Source of the DNA: Jiella mangrovi
GTDB taxonomy: Bacteria; Pseudomonadota; Alphaproteobacteria; Rhizobiales; Rhizobiaceae
Reading direction: 5' to 3'
Assembly: GCF_017815135.1 (NCBI RefSeq)
Contig: NZ_JAGJCF010000003.1
Location: 248,001-312,000 of the forward strand
DNA: 64,000 bases
The position numbers and the translations under genes were made by a program. The notes under the pieces were generated by a model that was not told the DNA's origin, ran no database searches, and saw only the letters and a list, made by a program, of their open reading frames with translations. Below, one piece after another: positions 45,733 through 56,462 of this stretch (its first letter is position 1; each line of letters begins with the position of its first letter).

Positions 45733-46766
45733 TGGCGGGCGACAAAGGGACCGAGGATCCCTGCGTTGGCGGACCAGTCCGTCATGTTCCGGTGCTACTG
45801 CCAGAAGTGGTCGGCGCGGTCGCGCCGGCCACTGGCCAGGTCATCTTGGATGGCACCTTCGGTGCCGGCGGCTACACGCGCGCGCTTCTGGATGCCGGCG
45901 CCGAGGTGATCGCGATCGATCGCGATCCGACCGCAATCGCGGCCGGAAAGCCGATCGTCGACGCAGCTGGCGGCCGCCTCGTCCTTGTCGAAGGGCGGTT
46001 TTCCGATCTCGGCGAGATCGTGCAGGCACGCCATCCGAATGGCATCGACGGCGTCGTGCTCGATATCGGCGTCTCCTCCATGCAGATCGATCAGGCCGAG
46101 CGCGGCTTTTCCTTCCAGAAGGACGGGCCGCTCGACATGCGCATGGGCGGCAACGGGCCGACGGCGGCCGATGTCGTCAACATGCTGAAGCCCGGCGATC
46201 TCGCCCGGGTTCTCGGCTTTTACGGCGAAGAGCGCCAGGCCGGTCGCATCGCCCGGGCGATCGAGGCGCGGCGCGCCGAGCGGCCGTTCGAGCGCACGCT
46301 CGACCTCGCCGAGGTGATCGGTCGGGTCGTCGGGCGCTCGCCCAAGGACAAGATCGATCCCGCCACCCGCAGTTTTCAGGCGCTGAGAATCTACGTCAAT
46401 GACGAGCTCGGCGAGCTGGCCCGCGCGCTCGTGGCCGCAGAACGGATCCTCAGGCCCGGCGGCCGGCTCGTCGTCGTGACCTTCCATTCGCTGGAAGACC
46501 GGATCGTCAAGCGCTTCCTGAAGGATCGCTCGTCGCAGCCGTCGGGTTCGCGGCATCTGCCGGATGCCGCCACCCGGCTGCTGACCTTCACGGCCAGCAA
46601 CAAGGCGGTCGCGGCGACGGAGGCGGAGGCGGAGCGAAATCCACGTGCCCGCTCGGCCAAGCTCAGGCTTGGCGTCAGAACCGATGCAGCGTCCCGCGAG
46701 GCGGCAGGTGCGCTCGATTTTGCCGGCCTGCCAAGCCTTGCCGACCTGCCGCAGAGGGGAGACTGA
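45732..46766 (+). CDS. rsmH: 16S rRNA (cytosine1402-N4)-methyltransferase
   Basis: This 344-residue SAM-dependent methyltransferase (MraW) has [28 protein letters not shown], the motif [27 protein letters not shown], and [20 protein letters not shown]. It modifies the decoding centre of 16S rRNA. It is coupled to mraZ by a one-base overlap and precedes ftsL, the standard order. Confidence 0.95.
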   Translation: MAGDKGTEDPCVGGPVRHVPVLLPEVVGAVAPATGQVILDGTFGAGGYTRALLDAGAEVIAIDRDPTAIAAGKPIVDAAGGRLVLVEGRFSDLGEIVQARHPNGIDGVVLDIGVSSMQIDQAERGFSFQKDGPLDMRMGGNGPTAADVVNMLKPGDLARVLGFYGEERQAGRIARAIEARRAERPFERTLDLAEVIGRVVGRSPKDKIDPATRSFQALRIYVNDELGELARALVAAERILRPGGRLVVVTFHSLEDRIVKRFLKDRSSQPSGSRHLPDAATRLLTFTASNKAVAATEAEAERNPRARSAKLRLGVRTDAASREAAGALDFAGLPSLADLPQRGD

Positions 46767-46770
46767 GACC

Positions 46771-47139
46771 ATGCTGAAGACGCTGAACATCCTTCTGATC
46801 CTGGTCATGCTCGGGGCGGCGGCCTACACCTACAAGATCAAGCATGATGCGGAATTGCTCGAAGAGGCGATCGCCAAGGTCGATCGCAAGATCTCCCTCG
46901 AGCGCGAGACGATTTCGCTGCTTCAGGCCGACTGGACGCTGCTCGATCAGCCCGGGCGGCTGCAGCGTCTGATCGACGTCTATTCGGCCGAACTCGAGCT
47001 GAAGCCGATTCAGCCTGACCAGATCGTACAGCCGGACGAGCTGCCGGCGCCGAGCGCTCTTCCGGCGCCCGGCTCCGTGCCTGTCCCGGTCTCTCCCGCC
47101 GGGCGTTATGCCTACAATACGGGAGTGGCTGGACAATGA
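46771..47139 (+). CDS. ftsL: Cell division protein FtsL
   Basis: This 122-residue single-pass membrane protein has a short N-terminus, a transmembrane segment MLKTLNILLILVMLGAAAYT and a coiled-coil-like stretch (AELLEEAIAKVDRKISLERE). A Pro-rich tail follows. It is placed between rsmH and ftsI, as FtsL always is. In the divisome it partners FtsB and FtsQ. It overlaps ftsI by 4 bases. Sequence similarity is weak in this family, so position and topology carry most of the call. Confidence 0.88.
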   Translation: MLKTLNILLILVMLGAAAYTYKIKHDAELLEEAIAKVDRKISLERETISLLQADWTLLDQPGRLQRLIDVYSAELELKPIQPDQIVQPDELPAPSALPAPGSVPVPVSPAGRYAYNTGVAGQ

Positions 47140-48887
47140 AGCGTTTCAAGGCCTTCCTGACGCGGACCGTGCGTCCGGCGCCGGCTGCCGGCACCGAGCC
47201 CGGCGTTTCGAAATACGATCGCTTCGGCCGTCGCCGGGGCGGCGCCGAAACGCCGCGAAATTCGGGCCGCTTTGCTCTGGCCATCGGTCTATTCGCGGCC
47301 GTCTACCTCGTCATCGGTGCGCGCCTCGTTGAATGGGGCGTCGAGCCGGCCGAGACGGCGACCTATTTCCGCAGCGCCAACCAGAGCATGTCGGCGCGCC
47401 CGCAGATCCTCGACCGCAATGGCCGGGTTCTTGCCACCGACATCACCACCTTCTCGCTCTTCGCCGAGCCGCGCCGGATCATCGATCCCGACGAGGCCAG
47501 CGAACTTCTCCTGACGGTCCTGCCGGATCTCGATCCCAAGTGGCTCTACAAGCGCCTCTCGGGCAAGCAGGGCTTCACCTGGCTGCGGCGTGAGCTGACG
47601 CCCGGCCAGAAGCAGGCGATTCTCGATCTCGGCATCCCCGGCATTGGCTTCAGGTCCGAAAAGAGCCGCTTTTATCCCGGTCGAAGCACCGCCGCCTACA
47701 TCGTCGGCCACGTCAATGTCGACAATCAGGGCACGGCGGGGATGGAGAAGTGGATCGATGACCAGGGCTTCCGGGCGTTGCAGCATACGGGGCTTGCCAG
47801 CGAGGCCGATCTGACGCCCGTCAAGCTTTCCATGGATCTGCGCGTCCAGCACATCGTCCAGGACGAGATCACGAAAGCCATGGAGCGCTACCAATCCCTG
47901 GCTGCCGGTGGCATCGTCCTCGACGTCGAGACCGGCGAGGTCATCGCCATGTCCTCCGTGCCGGATTACGATCCGAACGTGCCGTCACAGGCGCTCGACA
48001 AGAACCGGCTGAACCGCATGTCCGCGGGCCTTTATGAGATGGGCTCGACCTTCAAGACCTTCACGACGGCGATGGCGCTCGATTCGGGCAAGGTGAAGCT
48101 GACCGATTCCTTCGACGCCTCGAAGCCGATCCGGATCGGCGGCTTTTCGATCAGCGATTTCCACGGCAAGCGCCGTGTCCTCTCGGTGCCCGAGATCTTC
48201 ATCTACTCCTCGAACATCGGTACCGCGCAGGAAGCCGAGCGTGTCGGGATCGAGGGGCATCAGGCCTTCCTCACCAAGCTCGGCCTGCTCAGCAAATGGA
48301 AGACCGAGCTTCCCGAAGTCGCGACGCCGACCCAGCCGAAGGTCTGGAAGCTGATCAATTCGATCACGATCTCCTTCGGCCACGGCGTCTCGACGACCCC
48401 GATGAACACGGCTGTCGCCGCCGCGGCGCTGATGAATGGCGGCCGGCTGATCCCGCCGACATTCCTGCCGCGCACGCCCGAACAGGCCGACGCCCTGGCA
48501 AAGACGGTGGTCTCGAAGAAGACCAGTGACGAGATGCGCTATCTCTTCCGCCTCAACGTCGCCGATCAGCGCGGCTCCGGCAACAATGCCGACGTCCCCG
48601 GCTATCTGGTGGGTGGCAAGACCGGTACGGCCAACAAGGTCGTCCATGGCCGCTACTCCAACACCAAGAAGTTCAACGCCTTCCTGGCCGCGTTCCCGAT
48701 GAACAAGCCCCGCTACATCGTCCTGACGGTCATCGACGAACCCAAGCCCGAAAAGGGCAAATACTACGCGACGGCGGGTATGAACGCGGCCGTCATGGCC
48801 GGCAACATCATCCGGCGGTCGGCGACCTTCCTCGGCGTGCACCCGCAATTCGGCGATGCGGGAAAGTCGCTGCTCGTCTCGTACTAG
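47136..48887 (+). CDS. ftsI: Septal peptidoglycan D,D-transpeptidase (PBP3)
   Basis: This 583-residue protein has an N-terminal membrane anchor at about residues 46-66, a PBP dimerisation domain (ARPQILDRNGRVLATDITTF) and a transpeptidase domain with the catalytic motifs STFK (in EMGSTFKTF), SSN and KTGT (GGKTGTANKV). It crosslinks septal wall during division. It overlaps ftsL by 4 bases. Between it and murE is a 157-base gap, the largest in the first part of the cluster. Confidence 0.95.
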   Translation: MKRFKAFLTRTVRPAPAAGTEPGVSKYDRFGRRRGGAETPRNSGRFALAIGLFAAVYLVIGARLVEWGVEPAETATYFRSANQSMSARPQILDRNGRVLATDITTFSLFAEPRRIIDPDEASELLLTVLPDLDPKWLYKRLSGKQGFTWLRRELTPGQKQAILDLGIPGIGFRSEKSRFYPGRSTAAYIVGHVNVDNQGTAGMEKWIDDQGFRALQHTGLASEADLTPVKLSMDLRVQHIVQDEITKAMERYQSLAAGGIVLDVETGEVIAMSSVPDYDPNVPSQALDKNRLNRMSAGLYEMGSTFKTFTTAMALDSGKVKLTDSFDASKPIRIGGFSISDFHGKRRVLSVPEIFIYSSNIGTAQEAERVGIEGHQAFLTKLGLLSKWKTELPEVATPTQPKVWKLINSITISFGHGVSTTPMNTAVAAAALMNGGRLIPPTFLPRTPEQADALAKTVVSKKTSDEMRYLFRLNVADQRGSGNNADVPGYLVGGKTGTANKVVHGRYSNTKKFNAFLAAFPMNKPRYIVLTVIDEPKPEKGKYYATAGMNAAVMAGNIIRRSATFLGVHPQFGDAGKSLLVSY

Positions 48888-49044
48888 ATCGTTCAGATGC
48901 CGCGTCGGCGGGCAGAGGGCGGGAATTTGAAATTTGGTCCGTGTGGTTGCGTCGACGGCATTCAAAAGTCGACCTCGCTCCACTAGAAGATCTCGGAACC
49001 GGCCGGCCTTTCGTCGACCGTAGACGAAGCAAGGACTGGGGTTC

Positions 49045-50493
49045 ATGCAGCTCTCCCTTCTGGCAGATGGCCTCGGCGCGGTCGAAGGCGACGCTGATCC
49101 TCAGATCGCCGCGATCACGGCCGATTCGCGGCAAGTGAAGCCGGGCGCGCTGTTCGCGGCCCTGCCGGGCACCAAGGCCGATGGCACGGCCTTCGTCGCC
49201 GATGCGCAGTCGCGCGGGGCGGTCTCGATCCTGTGCGACGAGGCGGCGACGGTTTCCTCCGCGCTGCCGGTCGTTCGCAGCACCGATCCTCGCCATGCCC
49301 TCGCGGTGATGGCGGCCCGTTTCTACGGGGCTCAGCCGGAGCACGTCGTTGCCGTGACCGGGACGGCAGGCAAGACCTCGGTCGCAACCTTCGTGCGCCA
49401 GATCTTTGAGAAGTCCGGTCATGTGAGCGCTTCGATCGGCACCACCGGCGTCTTATCGCCCAAGCGCGTCATCGACGGAACGCTGACGACGCCCGATCCG
49501 ATCGCGCTTGCCGAACTGATGGCACAGCTTGCCGAGGACGGTGTCACCCACGCCGCGATCGAGGCATCGAGCCACGGGCTCGATCAGCGCCGGCTCGACG
49601 GAATCAGGCTGAGCGCGGCCGCCTTCACCAATCTGGGCCACGACCATCTGGATTATCATCCGGATGCGGAAAGCTATTTCTCGGCCAAGATGCGGCTCTT
49701 CACGATGCGGTTGCCGAAGGGCGCGCCGGCCGTGATCAACGCCGACGACGCCTGGTCCGGCCGGGCGATCGAGGTCGCCACAGGCGTTTCGGCGCAGGTT
49801 CTGACCGTCGGACGCAAGGGCGGCTTTCTGACGCTGAAGCGGCTCGAACACGAGCGCAGCCGGCAAGTCGCGGAAGTCGAGGCGGAGGGGCGTATCCACC
49901 GGGTCGTCCTGCCGCTCGCCGGCAGCTTTCAGATGTCGAACGCCCTCGTTGCCGCCGGGCTCGCCATCGCGGCAGGCGTTCCGGTCGCGACAGCCCTGGC
50001 CGCGCTGGAAAGCCTCGAGGGCGCCAGCGGCCGCCTGGAACTGACCGGAACGACGCCCCACGGCGTGCCGGTCTTCGTCGACTACGCCCACAAGCCGGAC
50101 GCCTTGCAGAACGTCATCGAATCGGTCCGGCCGTTCACCACAGGCAAGATCATCATCGTCGTCGGCTGCGGCGGCGACCGCGACCGGGCCAAGCGCCCGA
50201 TGATGGGCGAGATCGCAACGCGTCTTGCGGACGTGGTGATCGTCACCGACGACAATCCGCGGTCGGAGAATCCGGCGACGATCCGCGCCGCGATCATGGC
50301 GGCGGCACCGGGCGCCAGGGAGATCGGCGACCGGCGCGAGGCGATTCGCGAGGCGATTTTCACGGCAAAGGCTGGGGACACGGTCATCATTGCCGGCAAG
50401 GGACACGAAACCGGCCAGAAGATCGGCGACGTGGTGCATCCCTTCAACGACCACGAAGAAGTGCGGTCGGCGATCGCGGAGCTTCACGAATGA
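49045..50493 (+). CDS. murE: UDP-MurNAc-L-Ala-D-Glu:meso-diaminopimelate ligase
   Basis: This 482-residue ATP-dependent ligase adds the third amino acid to the wall precursor. The P-loop GTAGKTS is present, [12 protein letters not shown] is in the central domain, and the DNPR motif ([10 protein letters not shown]) marks specificity for meso-diaminopimelate rather than lysine. ATG at 49045 begins the uridine-binding N-domain ([16 protein letters not shown]). It overlaps murF by 4 bases. Confidence 0.95.
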   Translation: MQLSLLADGLGAVEGDADPQIAAITADSRQVKPGALFAALPGTKADGTAFVADAQSRGAVSILCDEAATVSSALPVVRSTDPRHALAVMAARFYGAQPEHVVAVTGTAGKTSVATFVRQIFEKSGHVSASIGTTGVLSPKRVIDGTLTTPDPIALAELMAQLAEDGVTHAAIEASSHGLDQRRLDGIRLSAAAFTNLGHDHLDYHPDAESYFSAKMRLFTMRLPKGAPAVINADDAWSGRAIEVATGVSAQVLTVGRKGGFLTLKRLEHERSRQVAEVEAEGRIHRVVLPLAGSFQMSNALVAAGLAIAAGVPVATALAALESLEGASGRLELTGTTPHGVPVFVDYAHKPDALQNVIESVRPFTTGKIIIVVGCGGDRDRAKRPMMGEIATRLADVVIVTDDNPRSENPATIRAAIMAAAPGAREIGDRREAIREAIFTAKAGDTVIIAGKGHETGQKIGDVVHPFNDHEEVRSAIAELHE

Positions 50494-51971
50494 ACGAAAT
50501 GCTTTGGGAGACGAGCGTCCTTCTCGACGCGATGCAGGCGCGCCCGATGGGCAGCCTGCCGCAGGGCGTGACAGGCATCTCCATCGACACACGCACCCTC
50601 GAGCCAGGCGACGCCTTCTTCGCCATCAAGGGGGAACAATTCGACGGACACGACTTCCTGTCGACGGCCCAGCGGGCCGAGGCCGGCCTCGTGGTCGTCG
50701 CCGAACACAAGCTTCCCGCCCTTGGCCACGTCCAGGCGCCGATGCTCGTCGTCGACGACGTTCTGAAGGCGCTCTCGCGGCTGGCTGAAGCGGCGCGCGC
50801 GCGCTCCAGGGCCAAGGTCGTCGCGGTGACGGGAAGTGTCGGCAAGACCACGACCAAGGAGGCGCTGCGCCACGGGCTTTCAGCCGTCGGGAGCGTCCAT
50901 GCGAGCGCCGCGTCCTTCAACAATCACTGGGGCGTGCCCCTGTCGCTCGCCAGGCTTCCGGCCGAAACGAACTATGCCGTCTTCGAGATCGGCATGAACC
51001 ACCCGGGCGAAATCCGCCCGCTCGTCGCCCTCGTTCGTCCCCACGTCGCCATCGTCACGCTGATCGCCCCGGCCCATCTCGGCCATTTCCGTGATCTCGA
51101 CGAGATCGCCGAGGCCAAGGCGGAGATCTTCGAAGGGGTCGTCGCGGACGGAACCGTGATCGTCAACGCCGACGATCCGAAATGCGGACTCCTGGAGGAT
51201 TACGCGCGTAAGGCCGGCGTCTCGAAGATCGCAAGGTTCGGTGAGGCCGATAATGCCGACTTCCGGTTGATCGCCTTCGAGGCGACCCGCGAGGGTGCCA
51301 GGATCGATGCGGAGATCGCCGGCGAGGCGGTCAATGTCAGTCTGTCCATGCCGGGCCGGCACATGGCGCAGAACGTTCTCGCGGTGCTCGGCACGGCCGA
51401 GCGGATCGGCGCCGACGTCGGGAAGGTGGCTGCGGCCCTGTCCGACTGGCGGGCCGTCAAGGGCAGGGGCGCCCGGCACGGCATGACGCTGAAGGACGGC
51501 TCGGCCGTCACCCTTATCGACGACAGCTACAACGCCAATCCCGCCTCGATGGGGGCTGCCCTCGACGTCCTGGCGCGGGCCGAGACACGGGACGGCGGTC
51601 GGCGCATCGCCATTCTCGGCGACATGCTGGAACTCGGCGCTTTCTCTCGCGAGCTCCATGCCGGCCTGAAGGAGCATGTGCTTGCGGCGAAGGTCGATAT
51701 CGTGTTCCTCGCCGGCGAGGAGATGAAGGCGCTCGACGAGGTGCTGGCCGGCGACGTTGCCTGCCGCTGGCACGATAGCAACGAAGCGCTTCTCGCCGAT
51801 CTGGAAAACACCATGCGCGGCGGCGACGTCGTTCTCGTCAAGGCCTCGAAAAGCATCGGATTCTCACCCTTGGTCGCAACGCTGCTGTCACGCCACGAAG
51901 CCAAGCCGGAGGCAAAGGCCCCGTCTGACGAGACCGGCGCTGCGGCGGTGAAGGAGGGAGAGGCTCGATGA
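50490..51971 (+). CDS. murF: UDP-MurNAc-tripeptide:D-Ala-D-Ala ligase
   Basis: This 493-residue ligase adds D-Ala-D-Ala to complete the pentapeptide. The P-loop is [14 protein letters not shown], with [15 protein letters not shown] and [10 protein letters not shown] typical of MurF, and the C-domain has [11 protein letters not shown]. The N-terminal [20 protein letters not shown] is the uridine-binding part. It overlaps both murE and mraY by 4 bases. The last 25 residues or so are a charged low-complexity tail. Confidence 0.94.
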   Translation: MNEMLWETSVLLDAMQARPMGSLPQGVTGISIDTRTLEPGDAFFAIKGEQFDGHDFLSTAQRAEAGLVVVAEHKLPALGHVQAPMLVVDDVLKALSRLAEAARARSRAKVVAVTGSVGKTTTKEALRHGLSAVGSVHASAASFNNHWGVPLSLARLPAETNYAVFEIGMNHPGEIRPLVALVRPHVAIVTLIAPAHLGHFRDLDEIAEAKAEIFEGVVADGTVIVNADDPKCGLLEDYARKAGVSKIARFGEADNADFRLIAFEATREGARIDAEIAGEAVNVSLSMPGRHMAQNVLAVLGTAERIGADVGKVAAALSDWRAVKGRGARHGMTLKDGSAVTLIDDSYNANPASMGAALDVLARAETRDGGRRIAILGDMLELGAFSRELHAGLKEHVLAAKVDIVFLAGEEMKALDEVLAGDVACRWHDSNEALLADLENTMRGGDVVLVKASKSIGFSPLVATLLSRHEAKPEAKAPSDETGAAAVKEGEAR

Positions 51972-53050
51972 TCGCTTATCTCGGCACCTTCGCCGACACC
52001 GTCCCGATCTTCAACGTTTTCCGTTACATCACCTTCCGCACCGGCGCGGCGATGATCACCGGATTCATCGTGGTCTTCCTGTTCGGGCCGGCGATCATCG
52101 CCGCCTTGCGGCTGCGTCAGGGCCGCGGGCAGCCGATCCGCGCCGACGGGCCGCAGACCCATTTCAAGAAGGCCGGGACGCCGACCATGGGCGGGCTGAT
52201 GATCCTGTCCGGCGTTCTCGTATCGACGCTGTTGTGGGCCGATCTTCAGAACATATACGTCTGGACGGTTCTCCTCGTCACGGTCGGCTTCGGCGCGATC
52301 GGCTTTTACGACGACTATCTGAAGGTGACGAAGCAGAGCGATCTGGGCTTTTCGGGCCGGGCGCGTCTGGCTCTGGAATTCCTCATCGCCGGCGTTGCGG
52401 TCGGGGCGATCGTCTATGCCGGGACAGGCACTTTCGCGACCTCGCTCGCCTTTCCGTTCATCAAGGAATTCCTGCTCAATCTCGGCTGGTTCTACGTCGC
52501 CTTCGGCGCCTTTGTCGTCGTCGGTTCCGCCAATGCGGTCAATCTGACTGACGGGCTCGACGGGCTTGCGATCGTGCCGATCATGATCGCGGCCGCCGCC
52601 CTCGGCCTGATCGCCTATATCGCCGGCAATGTGAACTTCTCGAACTACCTGCAGATCCACTATGTGGCGGGAACCGGCGAGCTCTCGCCGCTCTGCGGCG
52701 CCGTGATCGGCGCCGGTCTCGGCTTCCTGTGGTTCAACGCACCGCCCGCCGCGATCTTCATGGGCGATACCGGCTCGCTCGCGCTTGGCGGCATGACCGG
52801 CGCCATCGCGGTGGCCACCAAGCACGAGATCGTCCTGGCGATCATCGGCGGCCTCTTCGTCATCGAGGCGATGTCGGTGATCATCCAGGTCGCGTCCTTC
52901 AAGCTGACCGGCAAGCGGGTCTTCCTGATGGCGCCGATCCATCACCATTTCGAAAAGCTGGGCTGGACCGAGAGTCAGGTGGTGGTACGCTTCTGGATCA
53001 TTGCCTTCATGCTTGCCTTTGTCGGCCTTTCGACCCTGAAACTGAGATGA
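51968..53050 (+). CDS. mraY: Phospho-MurNAc-pentapeptide transferase
   Basis: This 360-residue integral membrane enzyme with about ten helices makes lipid I. The signature [11 protein letters not shown] and [20 protein letters not shown] are in the N-terminal half, [13 protein letters not shown] in the middle carries catalytic Asp residues, and [19 protein letters not shown] is in the C-terminal part. It overlaps murF by 4 bases and precedes murD by 10. Confidence 0.96.
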   Translation: MIAYLGTFADTVPIFNVFRYITFRTGAAMITGFIVVFLFGPAIIAALRLRQGRGQPIRADGPQTHFKKAGTPTMGGLMILSGVLVSTLLWADLQNIYVWTVLLVTVGFGAIGFYDDYLKVTKQSDLGFSGRARLALEFLIAGVAVGAIVYAGTGTFATSLAFPFIKEFLLNLGWFYVAFGAFVVVGSANAVNLTDGLDGLAIVPIMIAAAALGLIAYIAGNVNFSNYLQIHYVAGTGELSPLCGAVIGAGLGFLWFNAPPAAIFMGDTGSLALGGMTGAIAVATKHEIVLAIIGGLFVIEAMSVIIQVASFKLTGKRVFLMAPIHHHFEKLGWTESQVVVRFWIIAFMLAFVGLSTLKLR

Positions 53051-53060
53051 ACGAGACGCG

Positions 53061-54461
53061 ATGATACCCGTCACCTGCCTTGCCGGCCAGAAAGTCGCGC
53101 TGTTCGGTCTCGGCGGATCGGGCCTTGCGACGGCCGAGGCGCTGGTCGCCGGCGGGGCCGAGGTCACGGCCTTCGACGACAATCCCGCAAGCGTCGAGAA
53201 AGCTGCCGCCGCCGGCATTGCGACGGCCGATCTCAGGGCCGCCGAGTGGCCGGGCTTCGCCGCGCTGGTGCTGTCGCCCGGCGTGCCGCTGACCCACCCG
53301 AAGCCGCACTGGACGGTCGATCTCGCCCGCCTTCATCAGGTGCCGGTGATCGGCGACGTCGAACTGTTCTCCCTGCAGCGCCGCGCCGAAGCGCCGACGG
53401 CGCCCTTCGTCGCGATCACCGGGACGAACGGCAAGTCGACCACCACCGCCCTGATCGCCCATTGCCTGAAGGTCGCGGGCAAGGACACCCAGCTCGGTGG
53501 AAATATCGGCGTCGCCGTCCTGACGCTCGATCCGCCGGCTGCAAAGCGCCACTATGTCGTCGAGTGCTCGTCCTACCAGATCGACCTTGCGCCAACGATC
53601 GAGCCGACTGTCGGTCTGCTTCTCAACCTGTCGCCGGACCATCTCGATCGGCACGGAAGCATGGGAAACTACGCGGCGATCAAGGCGCGGCTCGTCTCGG
53701 GCGCCGAAATGGCGGTGATCGGCATCGATACCGAGCCTTGCCGCCAGATCGCCGACGGTCTCGAATCGGACGGCACTCTCGTGACGCGGATCTCCCAGGC
53801 CGCCGTGCCGGCGCGGGGCATCGGCTTCGATGGCAAGGCGCTCCATCGCCGCATGCCGCGCTTTGCGGAGGCGAGTTTCGATCTGACGACGGTCGGTTCG
53901 CTGCGCGGCCGCCACAACGCCCAGAACGCCGCCGCGGCCGTCGCTGCGCTGACGCTTCTCGGGATCGACGACGCGGCGATCGAAAGAGGGCTCACGAGCT
54001 TTCCGGGGCTTGCCCACCGCATGGAAGAGGTCGGCCATGCCGGCAACGTTCTGTTCGTCAACGATTCCAAGGCAACCAACGCCGATGCCGCGGCCCCGGC
54101 GCTCGCGGCCTTCAAGCGTATCTACTGGATTGCCGGCGGCCTTCCCAAGGAGGGCGGTATCACGCCCCTGAAGGCGTATTTTCCGCGCATCGCGAAGGCT
54201 TATCTGATCGGTGAGGCGGCGCCGGCCTTCGCCGCGACTCTTGGTGAACGAATTCCTTACGAAATTTCTGGCACACTGGATGTCGCCGTCGAACATGCGG
54301 CGGCCGACGCGAAAGCGGCCGGCGAGGAGGCAGTCGTTCTGTTGTCCCCGGCCTGCGCAAGCTTCGACCAGTTTCGTAATTTCGAAGTCCGGGGTGATGC
54401 CTTCCGCGAAGCGGTGGCCGCCCTGCCGGACGTCGAAGGAAGGCGCGGAGAGACGCGATGA
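53061..54461 (+). CDS. murD: UDP-MurNAc-L-Ala:D-glutamate ligase
   Basis: This 466-residue cytoplasmic ligase adds D-Glu to UDP-MurNAc-L-Ala. The N-terminal Rossmann-like domain has [14 protein letters not shown], the P-loop is [16 protein letters not shown], and [20 protein letters not shown] and [19 protein letters not shown] are characteristic MurD segments. It overlaps ftsW by 4 bases. Confidence 0.95.
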   Translation: MIPVTCLAGQKVALFGLGGSGLATAEALVAGGAEVTAFDDNPASVEKAAAAGIATADLRAAEWPGFAALVLSPGVPLTHPKPHWTVDLARLHQVPVIGDVELFSLQRRAEAPTAPFVAITGTNGKSTTTALIAHCLKVAGKDTQLGGNIGVAVLTLDPPAAKRHYVVECSSYQIDLAPTIEPTVGLLLNLSPDHLDRHGSMGNYAAIKARLVSGAEMAVIGIDTEPCRQIADGLESDGTLVTRISQAAVPARGIGFDGKALHRRMPRFAEASFDLTTVGSLRGRHNAQNAAAAVAALTLLGIDDAAIERGLTSFPGLAHRMEEVGHAGNVLFVNDSKATNADAAAPALAAFKRIYWIAGGLPKEGGITPLKAYFPRIAKAYLIGEAAPAFAATLGERIPYEISGTLDVAVEHAAADAKAAGEEAVVLLSPACASFDQFRNFEVRGDAFREAVAALPDVEGRRGETR

Positions 54462-55627
54462 TGAGCGCAACGACGAGGCAGGCGACGAGCACGATCATCG
54501 CCGACTGGTGGCGCAGCCTCGACAAGTGGCTGCTCGCCGCATTCCTTATTCTTCTCGTTGCGGGCTTCATGCTCTCCTTCGCGGCCAGCCCGCCGGTCGC
54601 CGAGCGCATCGGCCTCGAGCCGTTTCACTTCGTCAAGCGTCACGCGCTCTTTCTCGTTCCCTCCGTTCTGGTGATGCTCGGGACCTCGCTGCTGTCGCCC
54701 CGCGGCGTCAGGCGGGCGTCCTTCGTCATCCTGATCGGGGCGATCGTCCTGATGGTCGCGGCGCTGTTCTTCGGCACCGAGATCAAGGGCGCCCGGCGCT
54801 GGATCGACTTCGGCCCGCTGAACATCCAGCCGTCGGAGTTCATGAAGCCCTGCTTCATCGTCATCTGCGCCTGGCTGCTTGCCGAAAAGGTCAAGCGTGC
54901 GGACGTTCCGGGCAATCTCTACGCCCTCATCCTGCTTCTGATCGTCACGGCGCTGCTCGTCGCCCAGCCCGATCTCGGCCAGACGATGCTGGTCGCCGGC
55001 GCCTGGGGCGGTCTCGTCTTCATGGCGGGCCTGTCCTGGCTGTGGATCGTCATGCTCGGCAGTGTCGGCCTCGTCGGTGCGGCCGGCGCCTATTTCATGT
55101 TCGATCACGTGGCGAGCCGCATCGACCGGTTCTGGACGGGCGAGGGCGACACCTTCCAGACCGACCGGGCCAGAGAGGCGATCCTCAACGGCGGCTGGAT
55201 CGGCAAGGGGCCGGGCGAGGGCACCGTGAAACGGCTCTTGCCGGACAGCCACACCGACTTCGCCTTCTCGGTCCTCGCCGAGGAGTTCGGCATCATCGCC
55301 TGCATGGTGCTGGCGGCGCTCTTTGCCTTCATCGTCCTGCGCGGCCTGTCGACGGCCCTGAAGCAGCGCGACCCGTTCGTGCGGCTGTCGATCTGCGGGC
55401 TCGTCTTCATCTTCGGCCTGCAGTCGATCATCAACATGGCCGTGAACCTGCAGCTGATGCCGGCCAAGGGCATGACGCTGCCCTTCGTCTCCTATGGCGG
55501 CTCCTCGATGCTGGCGATCGCCATGTCGGCCGGCTTCATCCTCGCCCTCACGCGCAAGCGCGCCGAGAACCGCTCCTATACCGACCAGCTCGTGCACAGA
55601 ACCTGGGTGTTGCACGGGGCGGCCTGA
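54458..55627 (+). CDS. ftsW: Septal peptidoglycan polymerase FtsW (SEDS family)
   Basis: This 389-residue protein has ten predicted membrane segments. SEDS motifs are clear: [49 protein letters not shown] and the C-terminal [13 protein letters not shown]. It polymerises glycan strands at the septum with FtsI. It overlaps murD by 4 bases. The next gene starts 4 bases after its stop, and murG does not follow directly. Confidence 0.95.
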   Translation: MMSATTRQATSTIIADWWRSLDKWLLAAFLILLVAGFMLSFAASPPVAERIGLEPFHFVKRHALFLVPSVLVMLGTSLLSPRGVRRASFVILIGAIVLMVAALFFGTEIKGARRWIDFGPLNIQPSEFMKPCFIVICAWLLAEKVKRADVPGNLYALILLLIVTALLVAQPDLGQTMLVAGAWGGLVFMAGLSWLWIVMLGSVGLVGAAGAYFMFDHVASRIDRFWTGEGDTFQTDRAREAILNGGWIGKGPGEGTVKRLLPDSHTDFAFSVLAEEFGIIACMVLAALFAFIVLRGLSTALKQRDPFVRLSICGLVFIFGLQSIINMAVNLQLMPAKGMTLPFVSYGGSSMLAIAMSAGFILALTRKRAENRSYTDQLVHRTWVLHGAA

Positions 55628-55630
55628 GGG

Positions 55631-55930
55631 GTGGCGGACGAAGATGGGCTCGAAGCTCGGGAGCGTAGTCCGCAGAGCGAAGGCACCGGCGGCGCGTTCC
55701 TCGTAAAGGACAAGACCGAAGGCGAACGCGAACAGATCAAGTTGCAGGCGACCTATATGAACGGGATTGCAATCGGCGTTTTCATCGTCGGGGGTTTCAC
55801 TATTCCGACGTCGATCGTCCTCAGTTCCGGCAACTACGTCTTCGCGACGATTTTCGCTCCGCTTTGCTTTGTCGCGAGTTTCGGACTACATAAAGTGGCG
55901 AAAAGCTCGCTCAAGGAACTGGATCGATGA
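55631..55930 (+). CDS. Small membrane protein of unknown function, inserted after ftsW
   Basis: This 99-residue protein has a charged N-terminal half (KDKTEGEREQIKLQATY) and two hydrophobic segments, NGIAIGVFIVGGFTIPTSIV and FATIFAPLCFVASFGLH, ending KVAKSSLKELDR. It starts with GTG four bases after the ftsW stop and overlaps the next small gene by 4 bases (ATGA). I do not recognise a family. Its last 22 residues and the following gene are repeated in decayed form from 56101. It could be a small envelope protein carried passively in the operon, or a partner of the next protein. Confidence 0.65.
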   Translation: MADEDGLEARERSPQSEGTGGAFLVKDKTEGEREQIKLQATYMNGIAIGVFIVGGFTIPTSIVLSSGNYVFATIFAPLCFVASFGLHKVAKSSLKELDR

Positions 55931-56067
55931 GTGTGGTCGAGACGATTTTACTCGCTTCGATGCTGCCGATTGGCGCCTTCGTGATTGCTGCTTTGGTTTT
56001 GCGTGACTCCCGGCGGATCACGGAACAGGCGCACGCACGAGCGAAGGCTCGGCAACGCTCGCAGTAG
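55927..56067 (+). CDS. Very small single-span membrane protein, unknown
   Basis: This 46-residue reading begins MSVVETILLASMLPIGAFVI and has one hydrophobic stretch followed by a basic, helical tail (DSRRITEQAHARAKARQRSQ). It overlaps the upstream 99-residue gene by ATGA, the arrangement of two proteins made together. Similarity to the decayed copy at 56101-56285 in both the hydrophobic part and the SRRITEQA-like tail suggests it was once a real coding sequence. Function is unknown. Confidence 0.6.
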   Translation: MSVVETILLASMLPIGAFVIAALVLRDSRRITEQAHARAKARQRSQ

Positions 56068-56100
56068 GGCCGCCCGGCGCCCAAATGCGATCGTGGCAGG

Positions 56101-56285
56101 GCTTTGCTTCTGACTCAGTCTGGCTGTGCGTCGGATGGCGGCGATGAATGAGGGAGATCGACCGATAATCTCCTGGAGTTCTTTGTTCTGGCTTTCACGC
56201 TGCCGAACGGCGCCTTTCCGAAGGTCTGTGAGGCAACTCAGAGTCTCGGAAGGTTATCGAACAGGCGCGTATGCGCGCCACGTAA
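56101..56285 (+). pseudogene. Decayed partial copy of the two small membrane genes
   Basis: This stretch aligns with 55861-56045 at an offset of about 237-240 bases. It starts with the same GCTTTGCTT, then an LCF-like segment broken by a TGA. A region reading LEFFVLAFTLPNGAF matches ETILLASMLPIGAF. A frame shift precedes ESRKVIEQARMRAT and TAA, which match DSRRITEQAHARAK. It has stops and shifts, so it is a remnant of a tandem duplication. Confidence 0.6.
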
Positions 56286-56462
56286 ATGGGTGCTGACGCA
56301 TCTCGGGAGCCGAGGCAGGCGAGGTTTTCGAAGTGCTCCTGGGGACCGGCCTGGGGATAGAGCGCTGGAATCTGCCGCAAACGGATCTGGAACTGTCGAT
56401 TTCGCCGCATTTTGCGGTAACGAAAACCAACGCCCTTCCGATCGCCCTCTCGATGAGTTCTC

